DNA of 64,000 bases from assembly GCF_914767665.1 (NCBI RefSeq), contig NC_059507.1, positions 36,203,270-36,267,269 of the forward strand, read 5' to 3'. Below the pieces are notes generated by a model that saw only the letters and a list, made by a program, of their open reading frames with translations, was not told the DNA's origin and did no database searches. The stretch comes from Harmonia axyridis (Eukaryota > Arthropoda > Insecta > Coleoptera > Coccinellidae). Positions 48,601-51,600 of this stretch are shown here, in pieces. Positions within the stretch are counted from its first letter, which is position 1. Every line of letters begins with the position of its first letter. Position numbers and translations under genes: made by a program.

Positions 48601-51600
48601 GTGGGGTATGGTAGTGGTTTTAGTGATGCTTTTGGGGGGTGGGGGAAAGGCATGGCAACCTTCGATGACGCACACTCTTCTTTAGAGATACGAAGAAACA
48701 CACAACACCGAAAATTCAACATACACACTTTTCGCATCAGTTTCATTTAACATAGAGCAAACCATCTCTGAAGTTGCCTATAGCTTTCTGCACGTAACAA
48801 CTTGATTGTGCATGCCATTTTTATGCTTACTGAAATGGTGATTTGCCAGGAAGATTTAGTGATATTGTTGTTTTTTCGCAGTTTTTCATAAGGATTGATC
48901 ATATAAGGAAGTGCTTCACCCAGAAGGGGACTGTATTTGTTATTGAGGAATATAGTGAGTATTTTTTTATTAACAAATTTGTCACCCTCTTTGGCACACC
49001 AAGTGATTCACCTATTTTTAATCAAATCTATTTCTTAATTCCATAAATTCTAGCTGATGTTTTAGAATTTATATTTCTCTAATTCTGTGGTTATTCCGTT
49101 CATTCTTCCACATCTTGTAGAACAAAATCGTGCGAGAATATATCAGAAACGCACAGTTTTCATGGTTATATTTTATTATTATATGTTGGTACTCCGAACT
49201 TTCCGCCACGGCTTTATCTGTCAATTTATCAATTTGCTTTAAAAAAATCATTTCCGCCAACCAACATTTTTCAATACAAAAGTCACTAAATGATATTTAT
49301 GGAAATATTTCATTAATTTCAATAAAAATGCAATGAATTAGAGAAAATAATGCATAATACTCGTACAGAAGGCTCATTCTACCACACGTTCATTCAAAAA
49401 CTCGCCAATTCGTGGCTCGTTTTTGAATTTTGAACTCGTGGAAGAATATCAATGCCTTCTGCACTTGTATTATGAATAACTATTCAAATTCTCGAAGCTT
49501 TCATCCAATTTCGTCGTAGGAACTACGACAAACGGAGTAGCAGCTTCCAAATGAGAGTAAATTGCAAACAGTTTGATATGTTTATCTTTACTCTGCTTAA
49601 CAATACGCTCTTTTAGTGATGACGTCACACACCTCCATTTTTGGTTCTCCTGTCAGTGTTCGTAATCCAAACAAACAAATTGTCATTCAAATTAGTACGT
49701 TGTCGTTGAAGAAATTGGCTTATTTTGATAAATAAGATTATTTAAGGAACGATTTTACTATTAATTGATAAACAGAAGGTACGAGATTAATGCCAGTAAA
49801 TTCGAACTTGAAATTCAAATAATAAACACGGCTTTATACAAAATCTGGGGAATGATACAGGATTCAAACTTACTGGTATTAACCTCGTTCCTTTTGTCTA
49901 TCAATTAATACTGAAATCGTTCCTCAAATACTCTTATTTATGAAAATAAGCCAATTCCTTCAACGACACCGTACTAATTTGAATGACAATTTATTTGTTT
50001 GGATTCCGAACACTGACAGAAGAACCAAAAATGGCGGTGTGTAACGTCACACTAAAAGAGCGTATTACCAATGAGATTTTTTGTCATATTGGCAAAACTG
50101 ATAATGTCCATAGGAATCTTGGTTATTACTTTATGAATATTCATAACAAGCTTGCTCAGAATAGTGCTTCTTAGGTTGATCAGTTTTGGATATTCGTACA
50201 GTATGCTGTTAGCTATTTCCATGTCCCTTTCATCTGCTGATAAGGCTATGGGGTGACTACAGACTACAGAAGGTACTAGCACTGGCAGTGCCACACTAGC
50301 AGTCCTACAATAATTAAAAGCTCAGCTCGTGGTAGCTCTAAAACCTTCTTTGGTTGGAGAATGAATATATTTTCGATAGAGCATGTTTAGATATATGAAT
50401 TAATATAAAAGATCTTAAATAAAATTTGGTATACCGGGTGTCCCAATTCATCGTACAAAGGCAATATCTAGCTTATTTGAAAAGATAATAAAAAAATTGC
50501 TTTGAATAACATCCAAGAAACCTTTTCAATTTAAAAGGTTCTTACATTTGACAGCCCTCTGGTAGCTACCCCTCACTTTTTATTTTCAAATAGCAGCCCC
50601 TGTCTATTGTCAGTGAAAATTGCGTTCATTCTATTTGGAATACAACGATAGCACATACTTGGTATTTTTTCAGTAATAACAAAAAAATATTAATATTTTG
50701 TTACTTCTTTTACGTTATTCAATTATTTATTTATCCTTATAAAAATGAAATGCATCCAACCATGTTTGTACAAACTTCACATAAGGGAAGTAGATAAATT
50801 TTTTTGTTTTAAAAAAACCGATGTTTTTTATGACAAAAAACTTGCTTTAAATGTTTCTTCGTTTATGAATTGCATAGTAGGTTTTTTGGTTGCAATTAAT
50901 ACTTCACAAAATGTTAATTTTCTTGTTGTTATTAATGAAAAAATACCAAGTATGTGCTATCGTTGTATTCCAAATAAAATGACATGCAATTCCCACTGAC
51001 AATATAGACAATAGAAAAGTGAGGGGTAGCTACCACATGGCTGTCAAATTTACGAACCTTTTTTATGCATCATTGGGAGGGTACTTTATGTTATTCGAAG
51101 AAATGTTTATATTATTTTATTATCTTGTTAAATAAGCAAAATATTGCCTGTATACGATAACTTGGGACACCCGTTAGACTAGACGCCCAACCACGAGTGT
51201 CTCTTCAAAAGATAAAAATAAATTCTCAACTGTGTCTCCAATTCCCTGCCTCTGTTAATAATTGTAGTATAAGCATGATCAATTTCACGTTCGATAAACT
51301 TTTAATCAATTCATCTAATTACAGATCCAAAAACAAGGCAAATAACCCAGAGAAGGTACAAATCGCAGATGGTAAGTTCTCTAAATCTATCTCCAAAGTC
51401 AATGTGTAGCCATCTGTGTTCTCCCAGTGTCCCAAAAAACTTAGCACGTTTTTGTTTATAGGCTAGCGAGCTGTCTTTAATGTTTCACAGGATATTTTCA
51501 GTTTGCATGGCACTTAAAATTGACCAGGTCAAACCGACCAATGCATGTCCTCCCGAAATATGTAAGAGTTTGTAGACGTTGATAGTATTAAAACCTAGGA

